A program made the translations under genes and the position numbers. The notes below the pieces were generated by a model. The model was not told where the DNA came from. It worked only from the letters and a program-made list of their open reading frames with translations, and did not search any database. 64,000 nucleotides of DNA, from contig OZ234502.1 of NCBI GenBank assembly GCA_965153455.1, positions 9,083,495 through 9,147,494 of the forward strand, read 5' to 3'. This document shows positions 25,320-37,769 of this stretch, one piece after another; within the stretch, counting starts at the first letter, position 1, and each line of letters begins with the position of its first letter. The stretch comes from Sphagnum compactum (Eukaryota; Bryophyta; Sphagnopsida; Sphagnales).

Positions 25320-25880
25320 GATCATCAATTTTTTTATTAAATATTAATTCAAAATCATTAGTTAGTTAGTTAAATATTAGTTAGTTAATCATTATACAGT
25401 AATTATTAAATTAAATAATTATTATTTAATAATTAATAATTACTGTTACTTACTAACTATGTATTATATTTAATAGGTAATAGCTTTTAATAATAACAAG
25501 TTAATAATATTAATTTATTATCTATTAATTTATAATTTACAACTCACCACTTAGTTAGTTAATTAAAATTAAAACAATAAATTAGTTAATTATTGATGAA
25601 TAATAATAATTATTTACTAACTAGATATTATATTTGGTAGGTCATAACTACTAATAATTACAAGTTTATTAGTTCATTAATAATTATTTAAAGTTTATTA
25701 ATTTAAATAATTAGTAATGTTTGAAAAAAAATTATTATTAAAATTAATTAATTGTAAGGAATAATAAGTAGTAGGTAGGTTGGTAAGTGGGTAGGTAATT
25801 AGGTAATGGTTAGTTAATTAAGTAATTAACTAGTTAACAAGTTAACTTGCTAGTTAGTTAGTTATTTAATTATATAATAT
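25320..25880. repeat. Low-complexity TTAGT/TTAAT tract
   Basis: Almost entirely A, T and occasional G, with many TTAGTTAGTTAA and GTAGGTAG runs. No coding or mobile-element signal. Confidence 0.7.
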
Positions 25881-25897
25881 ACATAATTAAAAAAGAG

Positions 25898-26002
25898 AAC
25901 AAAGGATATGGGATAAATTTTATAATTGCAACCTAGTTTGCAATTAAGTTGTTGAGTTACAAACTAGATCGTAACTAAAAAGTTTATCCCATATGCTTTG
26001 TT
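25898..26002. mobile_element. Foldback (MITE-like) element
   Basis: Imperfect inverted arms of about 46 bp around a short loop. The left arm begins AACAAAGGATATGGGATAAA and the right ends TTTATCCCATATGCTTTGTT. A related half (AACAAAACATATGGGTTAAA) lies at about 45,990-46,010, suggesting a small family. No clear target duplication was seen. Confidence 0.5.
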
Positions 26003-26009
26003 TTCCATT

Positions 26010-29000
26010 TCCATCTTGTAAACTATATGAGGGTGTTTTATTTTACATTTTCATATTAGAAACATGTACTATTTGTGATGAACCAATTAAAAAGGTTTAA
26101 ACCTAAAAACACATGTTCCAAACACCATGTTTACACCAACTCAATTTTCCTCTTAATTCAACACAACACTGAAACTTCCAACTTAAACATTTAATTACAA
26201 CCAAGTTGCATGTATTTCTTAATAATATATGTTATGACATGTGTAGTGCAATTGATGTAACTTGTTTGATAACATTTGAGGCATAGAAATTCTTGGAGTT
26301 GCAAGAGGTTATTGCAAATAGGAAATTCAATTGTAGAGCAAGTTCCAAAACATTTGATTTTTTCATAGTGATTATTGGTCTACTGTGAACCTTTGTGTAA
26401 TATTGTTAATAGTGTCCATCTTTCTGAGTTAGTTTGTGTTAGTTATATATGTCATTAGGGACAAACAAATTGCTTTCATAAATTGTGTTTCATAAATCTT
26501 ATCATTTGTAACATTGTCAATTTGTAACCCAAATCAAAGAAAGGTGAAGTTTACATGTGTGCAACATTGGAAGAATCATGTTGATTACAAATTTGGAAAG
26601 AACTATTGCTAAATTTCAAATGAAATACACTTGGCCTATTGTGCAAAATGTAGGTTTTTCATATAATTTATTCAAAATTTCATATCACAAGTATGTTCAC
26701 ATCCCATGTAACCTTTTGATTCACAAAACTTGGAGAGGATTTGAACAAGTTCTCACCTTTCTACTCATGTTTTTTTTCCCAAGTTCTTGTAGGTTCAAAA
26801 ACTTCAATATGAAATTTGAGTATTTTTGTTATTTAATTAAAGTAAAAGCCAATGACAATACTTCACAATGACCTTCAAGAAGCATTCATGCTGGAGCTTG
26901 AGGAAGCATACCCATCATTCATCAATGGCTAGAAGTGAATGTAGGTTCCCATACATCATGTGTGAGGTGGTAGTAGTATGTTAGGACAATAATATTCTAT
27001 GTTTGAAGGATGTGGCATTTGACAAACCCCATCATCCTTTTCTAACAATTTGCTGGTTGATTCCTTTGTAGCCAAGCTTGATTGACAATGGGAAGATCGT
27101 AAACAAGCATATAAAATGCTTTGCAACAAATTTGGAATGAGTGATGGGAGATATTTTTGAAACAAAATCATGGTCTTCCATGACCATAATACCAATCCAT
27201 TGGTCAATGTTATAAGCTATCTTTTCTCCTTTTAGTAAAAATAACTTAGTTATAGTATTTTGCCACAAACATTTCAACAATTTTGGAAGGTTTTGAAATT
27301 ATACCATTATTGTTGCATTGTAAGCTTTAATTGAGGTCTTTTGTTTTGGGTTTAATATTCTTTCTATAGGATCTTTATTTGAAAAAAATGTGTATGGGTT
27401 ATATAATTGTCCTCAATCGATTAGATGTCATGAATCTATGGAATAATATTGATGTGTGAAATTTTATCATCATACAACAATTAATAACGAATGGTAACAT
27501 GTATATATTAGGACATGTGTTTCTTTGTTTGTCTTGTTTGTCATATGTGATCATGTCATAACACTCCCAAATTGTGCCCCCCTTCCCTCATGTTATGGAT
27601 TTAATACCTTTGGAAAGCATTTGATGAAACAATTTGCATGTTTGTTGTTTTGCAATTTATAAACCAACATAACAAAAATTATTGAATTTATAGTGATTTT
27701 TTAAGAAATAATATTTTAAATTATAATGATTTTTTCATAAGAACTATAAAGTTAAACCCAATTTGACCAGAATAATACTGGGATGAGTGACATTACATGA
27801 GGTTTAAAATACTTGGGCCAATGACATGGGGGCCACTGTTATTACTATGATCCTTATTATTTAATTGACATGGGAATAATATTAGGATTTGTGACTTTAC
27901 ATGAGATTTAAAATACTTGGGCCAATGACACAAAAGCCATTTTTTATTAATGTGTATTTATTGTGATCAATATAAATTAGTTGGTGGGTGTTTTCCAAGT
28001 TTAATTTTTTTGTAATGAGCCTCTTTGATTAGCCTTTTGTAAAGGGGTGAAAATGGATTTCTACAATTACTCAAGTAGTAGTTAATAGTTCATGTAAAAA
28101 AATAAAAAAAAAATAGGGTCCATCATCTAAGGACAGACATACCATCCTGAACATACATTAATTTAATAGTGTAAGAAGAAGAAAGTACAAACAACAAACA
28201 AACAGAATATGAAGGTTTGGGCAGGCATTACCCTCCAAGTCTCTACAATACCTTCAATGCATCAGAACAAGGTCCAATGGGTTTGTAGGCCTTCCATGAC
28301 TACTATCCAACCTTCCCAGCGCTTGCAGACCCTAGGGGTGCTACCTACCGTCTACAATCCCCCAAAAAGTCTTCTTGTCATTGCCTTTACAAACTCCCTT
28401 GATTATTACTTATCATTTGTATTAGTCTCATGTACCCTATAGACTTCAACTTCTAAGTACTCTCTCTTCCTACTACTATATACTAGCTACTACCTTCTTG
28501 TGGCAATAAGTAAATTCCTACCTCAAAGACAGAGTCTTGCATACATTCATACTAATTTTTGTAGAAGAAATGTAAAACTACAACACAAAATGTAACAATA
28601 GATTGTGCAAGTTTAAACTATGTTACCTTCTTCATTTTTCAATAGCATAAACTCACACAAAACACATGAAGGTTTTTCAACCATTTTCCATTGAAATAAC
28701 ACATAAGTACAAATATATTTCCAAACTACTCCCTCCTCTTTAGTGTTACACCACACATCTCTCCAAGAGAGAGCTTTTCATTCCAACTCCAAACTACAAA
28801 CTTATTGAATGCTATAGAATCCCCAAATCCTCCTTTAATCCTCCTCCTCCACAAAACCACATAAAACCCACATTGACCCCATGAAAATAGGGTCATTATC
28901 CTAATCCCTTCCTAAAAATCTCATAGGTGATTGGGTGGATTACACCTAACCACTCATTAATACGAACTATTTAATCCCATTAGCTTCACTCCTTTGGTAA

Positions 29001-30750
29001 GGGATGGTAAGTCTACCATTAATGACTACTAGTTATTAAGATGCTTATGGCTCTAACTAGTCTAAAGATTTTTACCCCTTAACACCTATCACAAAAAAAT
29101 TAAAACTTTGTAGACTCCCAATATATAAGTATTCACTTGAAACATAGAAACATAAAAAAAAATTATATTGGTCCATCTATATGTGTTCCAAGAAAACAAT
29201 GTTGGGCAAAACATACATGACAAAGTGAGGTGCCATTGGAAAACATGTCGGGGAACACATTGGTAACAACAAAAATCCAATAAATTCCAATATTTGAAAT
29301 CTATGGGAAACTTTTTAAAAATGAACTTTCACAAGAAAGTATAGTATAAAAAAAATCAGGTGAGAGAGTGGATGATACGGTCATCATTAAATCGTGCAAT
29401 TAATAAAAATGTTTGGTCATTTCCCAAATGCCCAAATGTAGAATTTTCACCCTAAATGACCCCCTCCTCTTCCCACCCTATTCAGGGGTTAGACCCAATG
29501 GCAAAAAGAATATGATGGGTGTAAAGTTTTTCTTTATTTACATTGGTTTTTTAACTTCTTTCTAAAGAGGAAGAAATATCAACAAAAGATTCAAGGTTGA
29601 ACTTATTTGTCATATATATGATTGTAGACTACCAAGTGCTGGTTTATGGCAAAAATTTCACTAAAATTTAAGTAATTGCAATTTATGTTTTATGGTCCCA
29701 TTTTAGATTAACACGATTTGCCTTATTAGACTAGTTCTACTATTTTTTTCCTACTGTTTGTCAATTCACCAATGGATGTCAAGGTACAATCTATTATCAA
29801 TAAATGGATGCAATTTGTTGTCATATAAACAAATTATTTTATTTATGCCCTACAAGTTCTTGGTACATGTTCAAAGTTTATATATTTTTAAAACCAAATT
29901 CATTTAGTCATTCAATTTTATCCTCACATTATCCAAATAACCTTACCCAGTTGAATTCGTACAACATGGTTCACACTATTGTTGGTAAATTACTTTCCAA
30001 TATCAAATGATTTGGAAACTTTCTTTTTGGAATTCATTCACACATTTGCATTTAACACCACCCCATTCATTTTTTGTTGGACAAAAGATTGTCTCATGCA
30101 AATTATGGAGCACAATTCATCTCTTAATGGAACATTAAAGACATGTTGACATAGTTAAACAAATTATGTTGCTTTTTAATGACTTTGAAACCATGGCAAA
30201 CATTCAATACATGTAGCACATCAGTCATTGTTCCAAATTTGATGAATGTGGATTTTTATTTTCAATAAAAACTTGAACATTATACAACAATGCTTCACAT
30301 GTTGAAGAAAACATTAAACTTGTTTTCAACTTACCATCATGTTTCCTTTTACAAGTCATGATAAAATATGACAAGCTCACATAAATGAAGTTCAAACATT
30401 CTTTGAATTTAATGTATTTTCATGGTTTATTTTTAAATTTTAACACAAGGAAAAAACCAATATTATTGAAGTCGGGTTTTTTTGTTTTTTTTTGGTGCAT
30501 CCATGTCTTCAAGCATGGCTTCCATTATTGGATTGAAATAGTGCCCATTTGTCCAAATAATTAATTTTTAATGAACCTAAGGCTTCCATATCATCCTCCA
30601 TCTCCCCAAAAGAACTTATAATTTGAAATTTTCTAAAGAATTTCTAACGATTTCCAAGTCCAAGTTGTCTTTTTAGAACCTTGAACATGCCCCCAAGGGG
30701 GGAGTTCTTCTTTGAAAGTACATAATATGTGAATAAAAGCATAGGGTCCC
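26010..30750. other. AT-rich region without recognised genes
   Basis: Open frames such as 26,557-26,871 (plus) and 26,956-27,280 (minus) show no known domain. A local direct duplication at 27,771-27,938 is listed separately. Confidence 0.5.
27771..27938 (+). repeat. Direct repeat, two ~64-bp copies 104 bp apart
   Basis: Copies at 27,771-27,834 and 27,875-27,938 share AATAATA, GGAT, GTGAC, TTACATGAG and TTTAAAATACTTGGGCCAATGACA. The ACTTGGGCCAATG motif also occurs in R2, so this may be part of the same element group. Confidence 0.75.
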
Positions 30751-31064
30751 ATATGTTAGTTGTTGGGAAAAATATATAATTTAATTAGTTATATAATAAA
30801 TTTTTGTTTATTTTGAAAACTAATATATTAATAATATAGAATATGCATTAATCCTCATATATATTTTTAAATATATATATATATACGTGTTGAATATTTT
30901 TAAGTATTATTCGTTAGTAGGTTCAATTAATAGGTTAACAAGTGAATTAGGATTAATAAATGAATTGGTAACTAAATGTGGAAGAACATGAAGTGAAGGA
31001 TCCCTTCACATGATTGATAGTTAAATCATTTTGAAAAAACTAACATTTTAAATGGGTATTCTCT

Positions 31065-31068
<4 letters not shown>

Positions 31069-31126
<58 letters not shown>
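31069..31126. repeat. TA microsatellite, 29 units
   Basis: Fifty-eight bases of uninterrupted TA. Confidence 0.95.
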
Positions 31127-31128
<2 letters not shown>

Positions 31129-31334
31129 GTAATAACAAGGTGGGAATAAAAAAGGTTTCTTTATATAATACCGCCTGCACAATACCTAATTACTTAACAC
31201 AAGTAATGAAAAATTTGAACCTTGAATGTCCCCCCTTGGAAACATCCCTTTTTGGGATGGTGACCTATAATATTGTCTTCAATTTGCATGCACCATACCT
31301 ATAAATTCTAACCTTAACCTGAATTTGATTATAA

Positions 31335-31690
31335 CATTGTCAAACCATGTCTTTTATGCCCTTACATTGTGATTACTATGGTTGATGTGACTAAGTGTAC
31401 TCATCCAAATGATTAGAGGAGTCCCTTTTGTTTGTTTTGTGCCTTCCAAAAAGTAAACATGTCTTATTTTCATTAAGTTTACTAAAATTTTAATCAAATC
31501 GAACAATGTTGATTACACATGGATTGAGTCATGCTTATGTGGTATTAGTGCCTCCTATGTTTGTGTGATTAGTTGCAATCCTTCCATGGGTGACATGGCT
31601 TGCAACATATTATATGTGTTAAACTTTAGTCATTGAAAATGATACTTATGTATATATGTGCTAAATGTAGGTGTGTAGCCCATGTAGGCA
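31335..31690 (+). repeat. Dispersed repeat R3, plus copy
   Basis: Aligned with the reverse complement of 23,940-24,300 as described there. It ends close to a (GTAG)n stretch at about 31,720-31,745. Confidence 0.5.
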
Positions 31691-31984
31691 TCTATGTGTC
31701 TAAGCCTTTAAGCATGTAAGCAGGTAGGTAGGTAGGTGGGTGGGCAATTTGTATATATTGTAGTGAAATATTCGCCATCTACATAGTAAAAGCTACCTAC
31801 CTATTGCCTACTTACAAGGACCTATTATTTACCTTCCTACCTACTTTGATTCATGTTTATAATTATATGTTGGCATAATTTGCAACTTGAAGTTACATTA
31901 TAATAATGTTAAAATGCATGAAATTCAAAATGAATGCAAATTTTTTTTTTGGGTGGTATTAGTGACATTATTTTGTCATCATGT

Positions 31985-32060
31985 GAAATGGCAGTTGGAT
32001 GGTTAATGTTTTGGCTTATCACTAAGGAAGTAATGTGTTCAATTCCCTTTTGTGACACCT
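31985..32060 (+). repeat. tRNA-like SINE head, plus copy
   Basis: An A-box-like stretch GGCAGTTGGATGGTTAA (31,990-32,006) is followed about 30 bp later by GTTCAATTCC (32,037-32,046), close to the B-box consensus. Between them TTGGCTTATCACTAAGGAAG corresponds to the minus copies near 23.2 and 45.0 kb. It is not a functional tRNA: no cloverleaf or acceptor stem closes around it. Confidence 0.42.
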
Positions 32061-33069
32061 TGCTTTAAAGTTTACAAGTGGGCCTATATGCCTAGGGGGC
32101 TTACACACCTAGGCCTACATTTTACATCCCTAGGAATTGTACTTCATGGATAAATATTTTTATATCAAGATTATTTGATTTAAGTGCTACTTATGAGTTA
32201 ACATCAATTAACATTTATGTTAGTTTTTAATAAAAGAAAGAAAGGCCACATCAATTGGCAGTTCTTATAATGAAAAAAATTAGCCACATCAATTAACACA
32301 TGCCACATTTTAATCAAAACAAACACAACATATGTCCACACAACTAACAACTTAATCATGTTTTGTATGATTAAAATGCTCATAAATGTTGTTTGAAATG
32401 ATTAAACCTTTTCAGTCATCTTGTTCGGATTTAAAAATAAATAAATGTTAGTTAAAAAGACATAAAAGATAACATATGTAGTAGTGTTAATTACCAATTT
32501 TGCTAAACATGTTGCATTTCAAAACCCAAGACCAAATATAATGGTAATTTGCATCCACCCACCAAACTTCATAGGCGTAAACACATGTGGTGGTTTATTG
32601 TAAACATGACAAAAAAATATTGGTCATCACCTTGGTCTTGTTGCCACACAACAATCAAGAAAAGAACCTTTTTCATCAAATTTAAGAAATATTTGTAACA
32701 ACGCCAACCTAGATGTATAACCTATACCATTTAAAAACCTAATCATGATGTTTGGGCATTCAATAATGAAGTAGGACCTACATAATAGTCAAAATTAGTG
32801 GGTAACATTATTCCATGTTTGGTAATTAATCACACAATTGTAACCCCCAAGGTTCATTATAGTAATTGTGGGAATGCATTTGTGTGCATGTTTTTAATAC
32901 GTCTGATTTTGTTAGTTTCAATAGAGTTAAACACTAATTTAGTAGTGCACAACACCAAATAACTCATTCAATGTGAATTGATGTCATGGACATGGGCATC
33001 AATAAAGTTTCTAAATTTTTTTATAATTTATATGTTTATGTTTAGAAGTTGAAAAAGTTTTTTTTTATA

Positions 33070-33778
33070 CAATAAACCCCCTTTATAATCACGCTTGTTT
33101 TAGTCACATTCTTGTTTCTGTCGCACATTTTTTGGTAACCATCCATTTTAGGAAGAAACACCATTATTTATAATCACTATCACACTCATTAGAAGCACAA
33201 AATATTTGCAAATGTTGTATATTTGTAAAAACAACATTTTGTATTTTTGTAAAATGTGACTACAATGGGGGAAATCTAGGACAAATATTAAGATTTTATA
33301 AATTGCAATTCCCTTTGACAATGTTAGTGTTGCTTTATGTTCAAGTTGTACAAACTAACAACAATGAATCTAGTTGAAGATAAAAGAAAAAACAACAACT
33401 TTCTAATGTAGACAAGCAAAAGACATGTGCAGTTGTCAAGAAAGTAGAAAATTTAAATTTAAAATTTTTTTTGACAAGATACAAAAACTAATAATTAAAG
33501 AGCTCAAACTCAATGTAAATCGTCAAATTAAAATAGATAGAAATCACAACCTTCTTAAAATCTAATAATATATAGTAAAGGTTAAATTAACTCATATAAG
33601 AAATTTAAACAATTGATACCTTTATTCTAGCATAAAAGAATTGTTTTGTAAGGTTTTTTTGCCTATGGTCACAATCTTATATGGGTTTATATGGAATGTG
33701 ACTATACACATTTAAATCACAATTCGTTAATGTCACAAAAAAAGTGGTCACTAGCGTGATTATAAAGGGGTTTTACTG
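33070..33778. mobile_element. Pogo/Emigrant-like non-autonomous DNA transposon
   Basis: Terminal inverted repeats of about 26 bp bound a 709-bp segment. The left begins CAATAAACCCCCTTTATAAT and the right end, read inward, begins CAGTAAAACCCCTTTATAAT; both continue to CACGCT. The CAGTAAAACC start is the hallmark of plant pogo-like elements such as Emigrant/Lemi1, which insert at TA. The left flank has TA (33,068-33,069); the right has TTA, one extra T. No transposase frame is present, so it must have moved using a protein supplied elsewhere. Confidence 0.75.
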
Positions 33779-33789
33779 TTACAAGATTT

Positions 33790-36700
33790 TAAAATGTCAA
33801 ATTAGTGGAAGGTTATGGAATTCCCAAGGATAATATAAGGGTGCATTTTATTTATTACAAGTCACTTCAAGTGTAACAATTTTTTAATTCACTATGCCAA
33901 AAGGTGGCATCCATGACTTGGACATTATTGTGACTATGACTTTAAGTTTTAATCATGTAATCATGTCATTAGTCGTGTTTATGATTACATGACTAAAGCA
34001 TGTGGTTTGATTTCAAAAAAATGTTTGACCAAACAACAAAACATATTAAACATGTCAAGAAGCTAGGAAAAATTTATGTAAATTCTTTTGTTGATTAAGT
34101 GCATGCACTTAGGAATAATATGTTCATAATTATCGTTAGGAAGATAATTATTTCATATATAATTTAAAGATTCCAAAGGTAGCCCCAATTTTTTTAAAAA
34201 AATGTTAATCTTATTTTGTTCTTCTAATTTAGATTTATGTATTAACATATTGTCATTCAAAACATCAAAATCTAAAAAAAACATAAAACTATTAAAAAAA
34301 GAAAATTAAGTTTTATATAATGTTCAATAATTCCAAATCTACTCCAAAAACCATTTTTTTGATTGATTGAAAACAAAATTCAACTAATATGGAATTGAAA
34401 ACCAAATCAAAAAATTAAAACAACAAATGAGTGTAGTCAATCCAACAAACCAAAAAGGCCGTTAGATCACAAAGAAAAATAACCAAAATTGGATAAATTT
34501 TTATGATTTGCCATTTAAAGTCACGGCAATCATGGCAAGTTGTTGTTTTTTCAGTCGTATGAATGTTAAGAATTCAAACCAAAAATTTGTCTGATGAATT
34601 TTTTAAGTTTAAGTTTTGATTTAGAATCTCTAAAAATGAACACCTACGGCGCTAGACAAGAGTTAATTTTGCAACAAACTATCAAAAGGATTCATATAAT
34701 AAAACACATTTGATGGGAAAAAATTAAGAGGATAAAAACCTATTATTCACATTGAAAAATCACTCATACCCTAAAGTATATGTGAAATTCTAAAACTTTA
34801 AAAATTCAAAGAACTTTCCAAACTTGATCTAAAATTTTTGAACTTTGAAAGTATTTTACCACATGTAGATGAGGTATAATCTACATGATGTGTTAAGAAA
34901 ATTTGTAGCTTATTATAAAAGAAAACATAAAAATGTACAAAATAAACTTTTGGTTATGATTTGAAATTGTTGTCATTTTTATAAACAAAACATTGAGTTT
35001 ACAAGGAATTATGACACTTTCAAAAATTCATATTTATTCAAAAATGATAAACAAAAAAAATGTCATTAAACCTTTTCCTTCTTGAAATTTCATAAGCTTT
35101 TAGGTTAAGCTTTGTAAGCCTTGGTTGCCACGTGGCATCACACGATTGGGTTTTTAAAAATAATTTGTTACTTTTTAGGCTACCATGTGGCAACCATAAG
35201 TGGTCAATAAAAATTTTGATTTGAAATACGTTGTTGTGTGACAACTCATAAATGGACAATGAATTTTTGAATTTAGCCTAGGTTGCCAAGTGGCAACAAT
35301 TAATTTATTAAGAAAAAATTATATTTAAATTTTTTAATTTCAATTATTGGATGCATCTTCCATGATTATTATTTCATAATATAAAATTTGACAACCATGA
35401 TCACACATTATTTTGAGATCAAGATCATTCATGAATATAATCATGAAAATGGTATGGAATGACATAAGCATTGAGTTTGAATTGATTATGTTGTCATTTA
35501 ATCATTAAAGCATATACAACTAAGGTTTTAGTCATGGATGAAGTGATAACCTCACCTTTTGGCATAATGATTTTTTCATTATGTTTTAAGTGATAATTTA
35601 AATTGATGTTGAAATTTTTGGATAAACTTGTTCAAAAATATTTTTGATATATTATGAAATCATTTGGAAATGATTGAAATGAATTTAATGAGTATGAAGT
35701 ACCCAGAAACCATTTTTATTTTTAATGAAACAAATGATTTTGCTATTCAAAAGTTTCAAATAAAAGGTTTTGAAATGATTTGAAAATGAAATATTTATGC
35801 GATTTTTAATACACACTTATATAATAATATAATACAAGATTTTTTTGGGTCATATAAATTAAAACAAAAAATTGTCAACTCATGAATCATGATCCTAAAA
35901 TTGTTCTCCCTAAATGGGCATATTCACAATCAAGGCACCCAAAAGGATGGTCTAATAAAAAAAGGAATACAAAGGACTATTTTGGATTTTTATTAGATTT
36001 TTTATTTCATGATTATAGTGGATTGATGTATACCTATAACTAGAATGATGTCATGTTAATTTCATTTAAATGGAATCAAAAGGAATGTATTAAACAATCA
36101 AATTGACTTCAATTTTCTTTCATGGATAAGTAATGCATACATCTATGTTTGACAATGTTCATATAATGCATTTGATTAAATAATATAAAAAATATATATT
36201 TTGAAAGCTACAGAATCCATTATGAAAGAGATAAGAAAAATGATTCTTTTTTTTTCCATTTGGTTGATTTTTTATATTCAATAAGCTTAGAATTTGTGGT
36301 CCCAAGTGTCGGCAACACATGTGTAAAAAAAATTCATGCAAGAAAACATGTTAAATTGTATATAAAAACTTATGTATTCATTTTTTGCGTTTGTAGTTTT
36401 TTACCAAAATATTTATGCATAGTTACATATGCATGTGAAAAATCACCACCATGCAAATGATCATAATTTGAATTATCCAATGTTTTTCACTTAAATTTAT
36501 TCCATGTATATTTATATTTGGAAGATAGCAAAAACAAAGTCCTTGAGTCCGATGTCCAAAAAGGGGCACCTTAGTTATGAATATGCCCTTGAATGACCAA
36601 TTATGTTTTATTACATCAATTTGATTAACTAAATCATTCCTTATAAGGATTCACCTCAAATTGGCGCTTTTGACTTTGAATAGAAAAAATTCACTTTGTC

Positions 36701-36900
36701 ATAAAAGGCTTTAAGTACACCTCCCTTCAACCTTGGCAACACTAGTTGTGGCTTATGTAATGCAATTTTCAAGAATAATTTTGTGCCTTGTTATGTTCCA
36801 TCAATAAATATTATAATTTCATTCATTTCCCAAACATTTAATGTAACCAAGTCTATTTATTCCTTTATTTGAATCCTTGTTTTGTGTTTGACAATCAACA
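33790..36900. other. AT-rich region without recognised genes
   Basis: Only short frames with no recognisable domain. It includes the small G-box-like repeat cluster listed separately. Confidence 0.5.
35112..35310. repeat. Cluster of GGTTGCCACGTGGCA-like palindromes
   Basis: Three or four related palindromic cores are spaced 50-70 bp apart: GCCACGTGGC near 35,127 (a perfect G-box-type palindrome), ACCATGTGGCAAC near 35,184, TTGTTGTGTGACAAC near 35,231 and TTGCCAAGTGGCAA near 35,284. The spacers are also similar. It looks like a short degenerate tandem array; a regulatory role is only a possibility. Confidence 0.5.
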
Positions 36901-36984
36901 ATTTTAATAAGTTTGAAGTTTTTTTATGGGTGTGTACTAGTGTTGTGCATGTGAATGGTTTAAAAATTACACTCCGTGTAAATG

Positions 36985-37760
36985 TGAAAATAAATACATT
37001 TGTACGATTTTACACAACCACGTAAAATGATGTAAGTGTAAAACAAATGTACAATTTTTTTACAGCTATGTAAAATAGTGTAAGTGCAAAACAATGTAAA
37101 AAATGTGGGGAAGGGGGGGATTTCATAATATTTTGGTGATAGGCCAACCAAATGCCCCATTGCAAAAAAAAAACCATCAAAATATTTATGCTTTCGAATA
37201 TACCACAATTAATTAAATCAATTAATATGAATCACAATAAGTACCTAAGCTCTTGTAAATGTTACAATAAGTAACACTCAATAATAAAAGTTAGTATTGA
37301 ATACTACTCATAAAAGTAGTAGTAGTAATAAAAGCAATGGGGTGGAGCAAAATGTGTTCAAAATATTTCTTGGAATACACCACCATAGTCCCATATTGGT
37401 AGAAAATGCTAATGCTTGGGGAGTATCAAAATATCATGACTTTTTATGAAGGGCCAATCAAAGTGGCCCATTGTAAAAAAATAAAATTAAGCTTTGAGGT
37501 GTACCCACAACTAATTAACATGGATTTGCAAGAAGGTATAGTCATTAAAGGTATATAGTATATACACTTACACTTACATGCCACAAAACATATATAGGGC
37601 CCATGTAAGTGTAAAAGGAAAAAAATAAATTATACACAACAACAATATAAATGTAAGTGTAAAAAGTTCAAATTTGTAAACATAAATGATTTACACTTAC
37701 ACAAGATTTACATGTCATATAAATGACTGTTGACACTTACACACACAACATTGGTGTGTA
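36985..37760. repeat. TGTAAGTGTAAAA motif cluster and duplicated segment
   Basis: The motif TGTAAGTG(T/C)AAAA and its complement occur at least seven times. One pair forms exact 12-bp inverted arms, TACACTTACATG and CATGTAAGTGTA (about 37,567-37,615). In addition, 37,116-37,225 and 37,420-37,520 are loosely similar direct copies (GGCCAA...GCCCATTG(C/T)AAAAAAA...CACAA(T/C)TAATTAA). Confidence 0.5.
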
Positions 37761-37769
37761 CCATTGTCA

